From NCBI GenBank assembly GCA_003248395.1, contig QFNA01000066.1, forward strand, positions 1 to 25,136: a stretch of DNA of 25,136 bases, written 5' to 3'. This DNA comes from Citromicrobium sp. GTDB lineage: Bacteria; Pseudomonadota; Alphaproteobacteria; Sphingomonadales; Sphingomonadaceae. The first letter of the stretch is position 1. Each line of letters opens with the position of its first letter. Of this stretch, positions 1-8,303 are shown in pieces. The translations under genes were made by a program, and so were the position numbers. The notes below the pieces were generated by a model that was not told where the DNA came from, made no database searches, and saw only the letters and a list, made by a program, of their open reading frames with translations.

Positions 1-321
1 TTCGACCTGGAAATTCAGATCCTGCGCTCGCAGCGTTCCTTCATCATAATTGAATTCGAAAAACTTGTTTGCCTCTGCACGAGCCTTGTCGGTGAAGAAC
101 GTCCCGACCATGGCCTGTCGGCCTGCCAGTACGGCGCTGTCGCATGCGTTCTGCAGCTTGCCGCGTCCCATATAGGCCATGCTGATGTCGACGGCGCTGC
201 CGATCAGGGCGAGCATGGGCAGCAGGGCTGCAGCGGTCAGAATGAGCACATTGCCGCTCTCGTCCGACCGAAGTCGGGTAAATTTTTTCCGCAGGGAATT
301 GCGCATCGTTCCGAGTCGCAT
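1..321 (-). CDS. TadG-like pilus assembly protein, N-terminal part
   Basis: This reading frame runs from an ATG at 321 off the left window edge, so only the first 107 residues are visible. After a basic stretch (residues 7-18) comes DESGNV at 20-25, then a hydrophobic segment (about 25-43, ending LPMLALIGSAVD) and the motif GKLQNACDSAVLAGRQA at 54-70. This is the typical N-terminus of TadG/TadE-family proteins, single-pass membrane components of the Flp/Tad pilus machinery that are processed in the inner membrane. A GGAG sits about eight bases before the ATG at 321, which favours it over the second ATG at 306. The rest, where a von Willebrand-type domain is usual in TadG, lies outside the window. 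The family call is secure; the exact subtype (TadG rather than a shorter TadE/F) is inference. Confidence 0.8.
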   Translation of the reverse strand, partial: MRLGTMRNSLRKKFTRLRSDESGNVLILTAAALLPMLALIGSAVDISMAYMGRGKLQNACDSAVLAGRQAMVGTFFTDKARAEANKFFEFNYDEGTLRAQDLNFQVE

Positions 322-505
322 GGAAAATTCTCCGGATAAACTTGCTTGCATGCTACAAGCCCGCGCCTAACGAGGCGGAAAGCCACATGCTTAATGTCGG
401 GTAACCGTCGAGATTTCGTAAATGCGGCGCAGCTATGGGCAGCGCGAAAGCGAACGCCTTGAAAGGACACCCTTTTCATTCTCCACGCCTCGATTGACGG
501 AGGGT

Positions 506-1108
506 ATGTCGCAGACAGATACGCGTAATAACGCCGATCTCGAGGTCGCGCTTGGCTATGCCGTCGGCAGCGATCGGCACGTATTCGAATCGACGTTCCT
601 GCTCGATCGCGAGTTGGCGAATGCGGTGGCCGCGAGCTCGGAACCGATGATCGGCCAGTTGCGACTTGCCTGGTGGCGCGATGCTCTCTCCGGCACATCC
701 GCTGCGACGCGCGATTCCGCGTTGGTCGCGTCGATCCGCGAGCTGTGGCCGGAGGGCGGTCACGAACTCGTCTTCCTGATCGATGCCTGGGAAGCATTCG
801 CGACGGCGCCCGAATTAACCACATCCATAGTGGATCGCTTCATTTCGGAGCGGGCGTCGATGGGTGCGATACTTGCCGAGCATTTAGACATTCCCGTGAC
901 TAAAAGGGTGGTCGATCAAGCAATGAGAGACTGGGTCTGCGCGGATCTCGCAGCGCACCTCACTTCCGAAGAGGAACGGCAATTGGTCCTGTCGCTTTGG
1001 GCAAAGTCGAAATCCGCACGGCAAAGCTTGCCCAGACGATTACGGCCCCTGGCAGTTCTTTCCGCATTGGGCCAGCGCGCGCTGAACGAAGGCGGCCGGG
1101 CGATATAA
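506..1108 (+). CDS. squalene/phytoene synthase-fold protein, probably non-catalytic (NDUFAF6-like)
   Basis: This 200-residue protein starts at an ATG preceded by GGAGGG; the frame is open upstream to a rare start at 422, which I do not favour. The motif QLRLAWWRDALSG (about residues 52-64) is a hallmark of the squalene/phytoene synthase superfamily, and the later part (about 90-190) is helix-rich and fits the rest of that fold. True phytoene synthases are about 300 residues and carry two DxxxD metal-binding motifs. I see no clear copy of the first, and the protein is short. That matches the NDUFAF6-type branch linked to complex I assembly better than a carotenoid enzyme, but this is inference. 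It is followed 28 bases later by the EF-hand gene on the same strand, so the two may be co-transcribed. Confidence 0.65.
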   Translation: MSQTDTRNNADLEVALGYAVGSDRHVFESTFLLDRELANAVAASSEPMIGQLRLAWWRDALSGTSAATRDSALVASIRELWPEGGHELVFLIDAWEAFATAPELTTSIVDRFISERASMGAILAEHLDIPVTKRVVDQAMRDWVCADLAAHLTSEEERQLVLSLWAKSKSARQSLPRRLRPLAVLSALGQRALNEGGRAI

Positions 1109-1136
1109 TTGAAGGCGTTGCAAAAGGGGGCACGGA

Positions 1137-1604
1137 ATGAAGGGCGCGGTGACCGGCGGGATCGTGACATTGATGGCGGCCGGGGTTGGACTGTTCTGGT
1201 ATCAGGGCAGGGCCGAAGTCGAGAGTGCAGCTCCGCCACCCGATCCCACCCTGTTGGCGAGCGAAACGCCGTCACCCGATGTCTTGCCGATCGCCGATCC
1301 GGGAGACATGCGAGGGCCCGCTCCGCCCGAGGCGACCGAACTCACGAAGGAACAGAGCCGCTTCTTCCGTTACGATCGCAATCGCGACTGGCGGATTACA
1401 CGGAGCGAAATGCTGTCGACGCGGAGCGCCGCTTTCCGCAAGCTCGATCAGGATGGCAACAATCTTCTCGATTTCGAAGAATGGGCGGTAACGACCGTCG
1501 AGAAATTCGAGGGCGCCGATGCCAATTCGGATCGCGAGTTGAGCCCGAAGGAATTCGAGATCACCAAGCCCAAGCCGAAGAAAAAGCGCAGCTGCGCCTG
1601 CTGA
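1137..1604 (+). CDS. membrane-anchored EF-hand calcium-binding protein
   Basis: The ATG follows a G-rich run with about six bases of spacing and gives 155 residues. Residues 7-24 form one hydrophobic segment, an uncleaved anchor or signal peptide, followed by a proline- and alanine-rich linker (about 30-68). Three EF-hand loops are visible: D80-E91 (DRNRDWRITRSE), D104-E115 (DQDGNNLLDFEE) and D128-E139 (DANSDRELSPKE). Each has acidic or polar residues at positions 1, 3, 5 and 12 and a hydrophobic residue at 8, so all three could bind calcium. The tail is lysine-rich and ends CAC. The soluble part should face the periplasm. Bacterial EF-hand proteins of this layout are common in alphaproteobacteria, but the role is unknown. 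The gene converges on trmFO with only seven bases between stops. Confidence 0.8.
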   Translation: MKGAVTGGIVTLMAAGVGLFWYQGRAEVESAAPPPDPTLLASETPSPDVLPIADPGDMRGPAPPEATELTKEQSRFFRYDRNRDWRITRSEMLSTRSAAFRKLDQDGNNLLDFEEWAVTTVEKFEGADANSDRELSPKEFEITKPKPKKKRSCAC

Positions 1605-1611
1605 TCTGGCG

Positions 1612-2979
1612 TCAGGCCGGAATGGGCTCGAATGCGCCCAGCCACTGCTGCATGTCCGCCTTGGCGCGGCCGGTGTAGGCTTCTTTCCGCTGTTTCTTGC
1701 CGACATCGTGGAGCGGCGGGAACAGACCGAAATTGACATTCATGGGCTGATAGGTCTCGGCCTCGGCATCGCCGGTGATATGCGAAAGCAGCGCGCCGAA
1801 TGCGGTTGTTCGGGGCGGCGCGGTCCATTCGCGGCCCGCCAGTTCGGCCGCTACCATCAGACCGGCCATCAATCCGACCGCAGAGCTTTCCACATAGCCT
1901 TCGCATCCCGTCACCTGCCCCGCAAAACGGATGTGTTCGGCACCCTTGAGGCGCAATTGGCGATCGAGAACGACGGGCGAATTGAGAAAGGTGTTGCGGT
2001 GGAGACCGCCGAGCCGGGCGAATTCGGCATTCTCGAGGCCCGGGATGGTGCGGAAGAGTTCGACCTGCGCGCCGTATTTCAGCTTGGTCTGAAAGCCGAC
2101 CATGTTCCACAAGGTGCCAAGCTTGTTATCCTGCCGCAATTGCACCACGGCATGCGGCCAGCGGCCTTGCGGAAATTCGGGCGTGGTATCGCGCGGATTG
2201 TCAAGGCCGACCGGCTTCATCGGGCCGAAGCGGAGCGTGTCGACACCGCGCGCCGCCATCACTTCGATCGGCATACAGCCTTCGAAGTAGGGCGTGTCCT
2301 TTTCCCACTCGCGGAATTCGGTCTTTTCGCCGTCGAGCAGGCCCTGATGGAAGGCGCGATATTGCTCCTTCGTCATCGGGCAATTGATATAGTCGCCATC
2401 CTCGTTGGAGGCTTCGTTGCGCTTGTTCCAGCGCGACTGGATCCAACAGATATCCATGTCGATGCTGTCGCGGTGAACGATGGGAGCGATGGCATCGAAG
2501 AAGGCGAGCCGATCCTGTCCCGTGGCGGCGACAATGCTTTGCGCCAGCGATTGTGCGGTCAGCGGGCCGGTCGCGATAATGGTCGGGCCGGAAGAGGGCA
2601 GGGCGTCGATCCGTTCGCGGACGACCGTGACCTTGGGATGGTCGTCGAGCATGCGCTGGACTTCGGCAGAGAACACATCACGGTCGACCGCCATGGCCGA
2701 GCCGGCAGGAACGCGAGCTGTTTCGCCAGCCTGCATCACCAGACTGTCAAGTTGGCGCATTTCGTGGTGCAGCAGGCCGACGGCGTTCCTGTCGCTGTCG
2801 TCGGACCGGAAGCTGTTGGAGCAGACCAATTCGGCGAGACCATCGGTCTGGTGTGCAGGCGTCATGTCGCCGCTGCCGCGCATTTCGGACAGGCGGACAC
2901 TGAAGCCGCGCCGGGCCAGTTGCCATGCCGCTTCGCATCCGGCGAGGCCGCCGCCGATGATGTGGATATCGTGGGTCAT
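1612..2979 (-). CDS. trmFO: methylenetetrahydrofolate-tRNA-(uracil-5-)-methyltransferase TrmFO
   Basis: The 455-residue flavoprotein makes 5-methyluridine at position 54 of the tRNA T-loop, taking the methylene group from methylenetetrahydrofolate and reducing it with FADH2. The N-terminus has the FAD dinucleotide motif IIGGGLAGCEAA (7-18), followed by the family block LAELVCSNSFRSDD with Cys53. A second conserved cysteine, Cys235, lies in YFEGCMPIEVMAARG. These correspond to the two functional cysteines known in the Bacillus enzyme. Later blocks such as GPMKPVGL and the TGCEGYVES region near the C-terminus are also typical of Gid/TrmFO. Length matches the family. The gene diverges from the YhhN-like gene across 52 bases. 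Confidence 0.96.
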   Translation of the reverse strand: MTHDIHIIGGGLAGCEAAWQLARRGFSVRLSEMRGSGDMTPAHQTDGLAELVCSNSFRSDDSDRNAVGLLHHEMRQLDSLVMQAGETARVPAGSAMAVDRDVFSAEVQRMLDDHPKVTVVRERIDALPSSGPTIIATGPLTAQSLAQSIVAATGQDRLAFFDAIAPIVHRDSIDMDICWIQSRWNKRNEASNEDGDYINCPMTKEQYRAFHQGLLDGEKTEFREWEKDTPYFEGCMPIEVMAARGVDTLRFGPMKPVGLDNPRDTTPEFPQGRWPHAVVQLRQDNKLGTLWNMVGFQTKLKYGAQVELFRTIPGLENAEFARLGGLHRNTFLNSPVVLDRQLRLKGAEHIRFAGQVTGCEGYVESSAVGLMAGLMVAAELAGREWTAPPRTTAFGALLSHITGDAEAETYQPMNVNFGLFPPLHDVGKKQRKEAYTGRAKADMQQWLGAFEPIPA

Positions 2980-3031
2980 CGCGCGCCACCTAGTGCTTGT
3001 CAGGGCCTGCCTTCAAGCCCTAGCGAGAGGC

Positions 3032-3706
3032 ATGCCGCGCCGCGCCCTCATCGATCACCGCCCCTGGCTGCTGCTGAGCCTAGTCGCCGGAGTGAGCTAT
3101 TTCTTCGTCAAGGACGATCCGGTGGGTGGATTGTGGTTGATGCTGTGGAAGGGCGCAGGGGTGGCGTTCCTGGCCTGTTATGCAGCACTGAGGGGCAGGG
3201 GAACGGATGGCTATCTGATAACGGCGGTCATGGCCTTCGGTGCGATGGGGGACATTGCGCTGGAAGTGAGCTTCCTGGCGGGTGGGGGGCTGTTTGCCGT
3301 GGGGCATGTGATTGCCGTGGCGCTGTACTGGCGCAACCGGAGAACGTCTCCCGCGCCGAGCCAGAAGCAGGCGGCCTGGGCCCTGCTGGTGCTGCCTCCG
3401 GCGATTGCCGCGCTGATGACCTATCCGGTCGAGAACTGGCAATTGGCAACGGCCTATTCCGCCATCGTCTCGCTCATGGCGGCAACTGCCTGGATCAGCC
3501 GGTTTCCCCGTTACCGGGTCGGAATCGGCGCGGTGCTGTTTGTCGTCAGCGACCTGCTGATTTTTGCTGGCGAGGCCGGTAGATTGCCACGCGAGTTCAC
3601 ATCACTGCTGATCTGGCCGCTGTATTACGGGGCGCAATTCCTGATCGCGACGGGTGTGGTCCAGACCTTGCGGCAGCGAATATTTCAGAAGCTTGAACCA
3701 CCATAA
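3032..3706 (+). CDS. YhhN/TMEM86-family membrane protein (lysoplasmalogenase-like)
   Basis: The 224-residue protein is almost entirely hydrophobic, with about seven or eight predicted membrane helices. It carries the two aspartates conserved in the YhhN family: Asp74 in GDIALE and Asp174 in SDLLIF. A GHVIAVALYW segment (91-100) lies between them. Characterised members hydrolyse the vinyl-ether bond of lysoplasmalogens; for this bacterial member the substrate is not known. I chose the ATG at 3032 because GAGAGG lies just before it and the protein begins with a basic stretch, then the first helix. The frame is open much further upstream, but only as an antisense shadow of trmFO. A 135-base gap follows, in which I see no gene. 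Confidence 0.82.
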   Translation: MPRRALIDHRPWLLLSLVAGVSYFFVKDDPVGGLWLMLWKGAGVAFLACYAALRGRGTDGYLITAVMAFGAMGDIALEVSFLAGGGLFAVGHVIAVALYWRNRRTSPAPSQKQAAWALLVLPPAIAALMTYPVENWQLATAYSAIVSLMAATAWISRFPRYRVGIGAVLFVVSDLLIFAGEAGRLPREFTSLLIWPLYYGAQFLIATGVVQTLRQRIFQKLEPP

Positions 3707-3841
3707 CTGACCAAACCATCCATCAAATCTGTCACCTTCGCATAAGCGGCTCAGCCGAGCATCGAAAGGGGCGGATTTGCTCGACGCGCTGAAAGTGCAG
3801 CGCCGGTCATATCGACCCGCAGTCGTGTAGGAAAGCGATCC

Positions 3842-6685
3842 TCAATCGCTGTCGGGCTCACCTTCGATGTTGTCGTCCGAGTGGTAGGTCGTGTGCGGCG
3901 ACGTCGTTTCGAGCCCACCGCGCGCGGCGATTTCATCGGCAACGGCTTCTTCGGCCTCGTTCTCGGGTTCTTCGGTCTCGTCGATCAGGGCTGCGCCGAC
4001 GATCTGTTCGCCCTTGCCGACATTGAAGATGCGCACGCCCGAGGAACCTCGGCCCGAAATCGAGTAGCCATCGTGGTTGTCGAACCCGCCTTCGACCAGA
4101 TGACGGAAATCGATCGGCAGGCGGATCAGCTTGGCCTGATCGGTCACCAGCATCAGCTGCGAACCATGTTTGACGGGGAAGCTGCCGACGACCGGACCAT
4201 TGCGATTGGGGTTGCTGGTCGGGTCGCCGATATTGGTGAGGCCCTGGCCACCGCGCCCGATGGTGCGATATTCGTAGGCCGAAGAAATCTTCCCGTAACC
4301 ATTGGCGGTCAGCGTGAGGATGAACTCCTCGCACTCGGCCATTTCTGCGACCTTGGCCGGATCGAGCGTTGCCTCGGTCTCGTTGTTCTTCCACTCGGCC
4401 GCACGCAGATAGGCATCGCGGATTTCGGTGTCGCGCTCGCAGGCGTCGAGCACGGCCATGGAAACGACCTTGGCCTTGCCCTTCAGCGTCATGCCGCGCA
4501 CGCCGATGCCGGTACGGCTCTTTGTTTCGCGTGCATCGGTGGCAGCGAAGCGGATGGCCTTGCCGGCATCCGACGCGAGGAAGATTTCCTGATCCTCGCT
4601 CAGCAGGCGGACACCAATCAGACGGTCTCCGCTGTCATCGACGAAGCCCATCGCGTATTTGCCGTTCGACGGCACATTGGTGAAGGCATCCATCGAATTG
4701 CGCCGGACCATGCCTTGCTCGGTCGCAAACACGATGTTGAGCCTCGCCCATTCGGCCTCGTCTTCGGGCAGCGACAGGACGTTGGTCACGCGCTCGTCGT
4801 CGCCCAGCGGCAGCAGATTGACCATCGGCCGCCCCTTGGTGGTTGGCCCGCCTTCGGGCAGCTTCCAGACCTTCAGACGATAGACGCGCCCGGTGTTCGT
4901 GAAGAAAAGCACGGGGTTGTGGGTCGATGTTACGAACATTTCGACCACGGCATCCTCGTCCTTGGTCGCCATGCTGCTGCGGCCCTTGCCACCGCGGTTC
5001 TGGGCGCGGAAGGCCTGCAGGGGTGTGCGTTTGATATAGCCGCCATGGGTCACGGTGATGACCATGTCCTCGCGCTCGATCAGATCCTCGTCCTCGATCC
5101 CGTCCCACGCCGGGGCGATCTCGCTGATACGCGGCGTCGCGTAATTGGAGCGAATTTCCTCGAGTTCCTCGCGCATGACGCCGTAAAGTTTCACGCGATC
5201 GGCAAGGATCGAGAGATATTCCTCGATTGCGACCGAGAGTTCCTTGAGCTCGTCGCCGATTTCGTCGCGCCCGAGCGCGGTGAGGCGGTGGAGACGCAAG
5301 TCGAGGATCGCCTTAACCTGCCGTTCGGAGAGACGGTAGGTACCGCCCGTCTGTTCGTCGGTTGGCTCGATAGCTTCGACCAGCGCGATATATTGCGCGA
5401 TGTCGCCGATCGGCCATTCCTTGGCGAGCAATTTCGCCCGCGCATCGGCCGGATTGGACGAGCCGCGGATCATCGCCACGACCTCGTCGAGATTCGACAC
5501 GGCGACGACAAGGCCAAGCAAGATATGCGCCCGCTCGCGCGCCTTGTTCAGTTCGAACTTGGTGCGGCGGGTGATGACCTCTTCGCGGAAACCGATGAAA
5601 GCCTGGATGAATTCGCGCAGCGTCAGCGTTTCCGGCCGACCACCGCGGATGGCGAGCATATTGGCCGGGAAGCTGGCCTGGGCCGGGGTGTAACGCCAGA
5701 TCTGGTTGAGCACGACTTCGGGCGAGGCATCGCGCTTCAGATCGACGACGACACGCACGCCTTCGCGCGAGCTTTCGTCGCGAATGTCCGAAATGCCCTC
5801 GATCCGCTTTTCCTTGGCGGCCTCGGCGATCTTTTCGACCAGTCCGCTCTTGCCGACCTGATAGGGGATCGAGGTGAGAACGATCGAGCGACGGTCGCCG
5901 CGCTTTTCCTCGACCTCGTGCCGAGCGCGCATGAGAATAGAGCCGCGACCTGTGGTGTAAGCAGCGCGCGCGCCCGATTTGCCGAGGATCAGCGGTGCGG
6001 TGGGAAAGTCCGGCCCGGGAATGATTTCGAACAGTTCCTCGCTGGTGATGGGGGGATTGTCCATAAATGCGAAACAGCCGTCGATCACTTCGCCGAGATT
6101 GTGCGGCGGGATATTGGTCGCCATGCCGACCGCGATCCCCCCGGCGCCATTGACCAGCAGGTTGGGGAAGCGAGCCGGCAGGACCGTGGGTTCCCGGCGC
6201 GAGCCATCGTAATTGTCCGCGAAATCGACCGTATCCTTGTCGAGATCGTCGAGCAGAGCATTGGCGACGCGGGCGAGGCGCGCTTCGGTATAGCGCATCG
6301 AGGCCGGCGGATCGGGATCCATCGAGCCGAAGTTCCCCTGACCATCGACCAGCGGCACCCGGAGGGACCAGTCCTGCGTCATGCGGGCGAGCGCATCGTA
6401 GATCGCGGCATCGCCGTGCGGGTGATAGTTGCCCATCACGTCGCCGACGATCTTGGCGCTCTTGCGATAGGGCCGTCCGGCGACGAAGCCGCCTTCCTGG
6501 CTGGCGAAGAGAATGCGGCGATGGACCGGCTTCAACCCGTCACGCACGTCGGGGAGGGCGCGGCTGACGATCACGCTCATCGCGTAATCGAGGTAGCTCG
6601 TCTTCATTTCATCGACGATGTCGATGCGCGTGTAATTTCCGCCGTCGAAGGCGGGGGGATCGAGGACGTCGGTTTCGTCGGACAA
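3842..6685 (-). CDS. gyrA: DNA gyrase subunit A
   Basis: The 947-residue breakage-reunion subunit of DNA gyrase introduces negative supercoils with GyrB. The catalytic tyrosine is Tyr132 in ASMRYTEARL. The quinolone-determining region reads NYHPHGDAAIYD (87-98), with Ala93 where E. coli has Ser83 and Asp97 matching Asp87. The GyrA box is QNRGGKG near residues 560-566, confirming gyrase rather than topoisomerase IV, and six-blade beta-pinwheel sequence follows. The protein ends in an acidic tail. It is longer than the 875 residues of E. coli GyrA. The start codon is TTG (6685); no in-frame ATG lies upstream, and the next ATG would remove the usual acidic N-terminal lead before MKTSYLDYAM. The gene appears monocistronic and diverges from the TPR gene. 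Confidence 0.97.
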   Translation of the reverse strand: MSDETDVLDPPAFDGGNYTRIDIVDEMKTSYLDYAMSVIVSRALPDVRDGLKPVHRRILFASQEGGFVAGRPYRKSAKIVGDVMGNYHPHGDAAIYDALARMTQDWSLRVPLVDGQGNFGSMDPDPPASMRYTEARLARVANALLDDLDKDTVDFADNYDGSRREPTVLPARFPNLLVNGAGGIAVGMATNIPPHNLGEVIDGCFAFMDNPPITSEELFEIIPGPDFPTAPLILGKSGARAAYTTGRGSILMRARHEVEEKRGDRRSIVLTSIPYQVGKSGLVEKIAEAAKEKRIEGISDIRDESSREGVRVVVDLKRDASPEVVLNQIWRYTPAQASFPANMLAIRGGRPETLTLREFIQAFIGFREEVITRRTKFELNKARERAHILLGLVVAVSNLDEVVAMIRGSSNPADARAKLLAKEWPIGDIAQYIALVEAIEPTDEQTGGTYRLSERQVKAILDLRLHRLTALGRDEIGDELKELSVAIEEYLSILADRVKLYGVMREELEEIRSNYATPRISEIAPAWDGIEDEDLIEREDMVITVTHGGYIKRTPLQAFRAQNRGGKGRSSMATKDEDAVVEMFVTSTHNPVLFFTNTGRVYRLKVWKLPEGGPTTKGRPMVNLLPLGDDERVTNVLSLPEDEAEWARLNIVFATEQGMVRRNSMDAFTNVPSNGKYAMGFVDDSGDRLIGVRLLSEDQEIFLASDAGKAIRFAATDARETKSRTGIGVRGMTLKGKAKVVSMAVLDACERDTEIRDAYLRAAEWKNNETEATLDPAKVAEMAECEEFILTLTANGYGKISSAYEYRTIGRGGQGLTNIGDPTSNPNRNGPVVGSFPVKHGSQLMLVTDQAKLIRLPIDFRHLVEGGFDNHDGYSISGRGSSGVRIFNVGKGEQIVGAALIDETEEPENEAEEAVADEIAARGGLETTSPHTTYHSDDNIEGEPDSD

Positions 6686-6959
6686 GACTGGAATTCCGTA
6701 TTGCGAACTGCGTGTGTTCTGTGTGGAACGGGATTAGGCCAAACACCCGAAAAGCGCCACCGAAGGCGGGAACCATGCGGCGGTTTCGTGCGCTTTTTCC
6801 ACATATGGTTGCCATTGCGTCGCAGACCAGCTGGACAATGCGGAGATGAGTCGCATTCAATCGGCGTTCAGCGGCAATTTGGCAGAAAGATCGCAATGCT
6901 GGCGTATGATGCCAGAGTTTTGTTTCTAGAAATTTGATGTTTTGTTTGGGAGTTATTCG
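6686..6959. other. intergenic region between divergent gyrA and TPR gene
   Basis: This 274-base gap must hold promoters for gyrA (leftward) and the exported TPR protein (rightward). The right third is AT-rich compared with the surroundings (about 6895-6955, with several TTT and AAA runs), consistent with a rightward promoter. I cannot assign clear -35 and -10 boxes. No small gene with a convincing ribosome-binding site is visible. Confidence 0.4.
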
Positions 6960-8231
6960 ATGTTTTTCACACGTTTTGCAAAAAGTTCGAGCTCGGGTAT
7001 CGCGATGGCCGCGGCACTGGCGGTCGTCGGCGTTTTAGGCGTCACTGCAATCGAACAGCCTGCCGCTGCGCAGAAGAAGGACAAGAAGCAGAAGGAAGCG
7101 AAGCAGAATTATTCGAAGGGCTTTGTCGCGGCTTACCAGCCCATCGCCGAACAAGCGCAGGGTGAAACTGCGAACTGGTCTGCCTTGGCCGGTCAGGTTC
7201 CCGCTCTCGTCCAGACGATCGAGACCGAGGACGACCGCTTCGCAGCCGGGCAATTCATCTACCAGGTCGGTTCGAAGAACCAGGATGCGGCAATGCAGTT
7301 GCAGGGCGCGGAACTGATGCTGGCGAGCGGCAAGGTGCCGGCCGAGAGCCAGTCGCAATACAATCTGCTCGCGGGCCAGCTTTCCTACAATGCCAAGGAT
7401 TACGGCAAGGCGCGGACGTATCTGACCAAGGCTGCCGAATTGGGTGCGGCGGATGCGCAGGGGCTGATCGCGGAAACCTATTTCAACGACAACCAGCACT
7501 CCGAGGGCCTGACCTATCTGAAGCAGGCCATCGAAGCCAAGCAGGCTGCTGGCGAGACGGTCGAGGAAGACTGGATCCGTCGCGGTCTGTCCATCGCCTA
7601 TAACAACAAGCTGCAGCCGCAGATCGCGGATTTCGGCCTGATGTACGTGCGCAACTATCCCAACGCGACGAACTGGGGCGAAATCATCGCGATTAATGCC
7701 TACGGCGGCGGCTATGCGAATCCCGAAATCCTCGATTTCATGCGTCTTGCCCGTGAAACGGACGGCATGCGCGATGAGAAAATGTATGCCGACTATATCG
7801 ATGCAGCTGACTATCGCCGTCTTCCGGGTGAAGTCGTCGCCGTCATCGACGAAGGCTACGCAGCGGGCAAGCTCACCCAAGACGGCTACGCGGCAGAAAT
7901 CCGCGGCATGGCTGCGGAGCGCGCGACTGCGGACAAGGCCGACCTGCCCGGCATCATAAGCGGTGCACAGAGCGCAAGCGACGGGCAAAAGATCCTGACC
8001 GGAGCCGACGTGGCGCTGAGCTATGGCGACAACGCCGCTGCGGAACTGCTTTATACCAAAGCGCTGAATGCATCGGGTGTCGACAAGAACCTCGTCTTGA
8101 CCCGCCTGGGCATTGCGCAGCTGGAACAAGGCAAGGCTGCCGAAGCCAAGGCGAGCTTCGCGCAGGTGCAGGGCAAGCGGAAGGCTTTGGCCGATCTTTG
8201 GACAGCATACGCCGAGCAGTCTGCGTCCTGA
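6960..8231 (+). CDS. exported TPR/Sel1-like repeat protein
   Basis: The 423-residue protein has a classical signal peptide: basic MFFTRFAK, a hydrophobic core (about 14-32) and a likely cleavage site after AAAQ (residue 38). The mature part starts with a lysine-rich stretch (KKDKKQKEAKQ). It is rich in alanine, glutamine and tyrosine and contains helical repeats of tetratricopeptide or Sel1 type. The clearest are NLLAGQLSYNAKDYGKARTY with the following repeat (about 135-192), and LGIAQLEQGKAAEAKASF near 383-400. Such periplasmic proteins usually act as protein-protein scaffolds; nothing here gives a specific role. The ATG at 6960 has GGGAG at a good distance, so I prefer it to the TTG at 6942. 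A strong hairpin terminator lies just downstream. Confidence 0.75.
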   Translation: MFFTRFAKSSSSGIAMAAALAVVGVLGVTAIEQPAAAQKKDKKQKEAKQNYSKGFVAAYQPIAEQAQGETANWSALAGQVPALVQTIETEDDRFAAGQFIYQVGSKNQDAAMQLQGAELMLASGKVPAESQSQYNLLAGQLSYNAKDYGKARTYLTKAAELGAADAQGLIAETYFNDNQHSEGLTYLKQAIEAKQAAGETVEEDWIRRGLSIAYNNKLQPQIADFGLMYVRNYPNATNWGEIIAINAYGGGYANPEILDFMRLARETDGMRDEKMYADYIDAADYRRLPGEVVAVIDEGYAAGKLTQDGYAAEIRGMAAERATADKADLPGIISGAQSASDGQKILTGADVALSYGDNAAAELLYTKALNASGVDKNLVLTRLGIAQLEQGKAAEAKASFAQVQGKRKALADLWTAYAEQSAS

Positions 8232-8265
8232 GCCAGGTTCATCCCCGAACGAGGGATTGAGAGAG

Positions 8266-8297
8266 CGGCGCGGTTCCAATTCGGAGCCGCGCCGTTT
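8266..8297. terminator. bidirectional hairpin terminator
   Basis: Bases 8266-8277 (CGGCGCGGTTCC) pair with 8283-8294 (GGAGCCGCGCCG) over twelve positions, with one G-T wobble in this orientation, around a five-base loop. TTT follows on the + strand. The hairpin lies between the convergent TPR and NYN genes, 34 bases after the first stop and nine before the second. It probably serves both, although the T-run is short on either side. Confidence 0.75.
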
Positions 8298-8303
8298 CGC
8301 GTT

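Noticed and set aside
237..824. 195-codon minus-strand frame over the synthase-fold gene
   Set aside because: It is a shadow frame rich in arginine and serine that overlaps both the TadG start and the synthase-fold gene, with no motif.
1708..3031. Long + strand frames over trmFO, including the upstream extension of the YhhN-like gene
   Set aside because: They are antisense to a complete trmFO and lack recognisable domains. The YhhN protein has a natural start at 3032.
3881..6937. A 1018-codon open frame antisense to gyrA
   Set aside because: It mirrors gyrA over its whole length. Long antisense frames are expected in GC-rich coding DNA, and the translation shows no family motif while gyrA is unmistakable.
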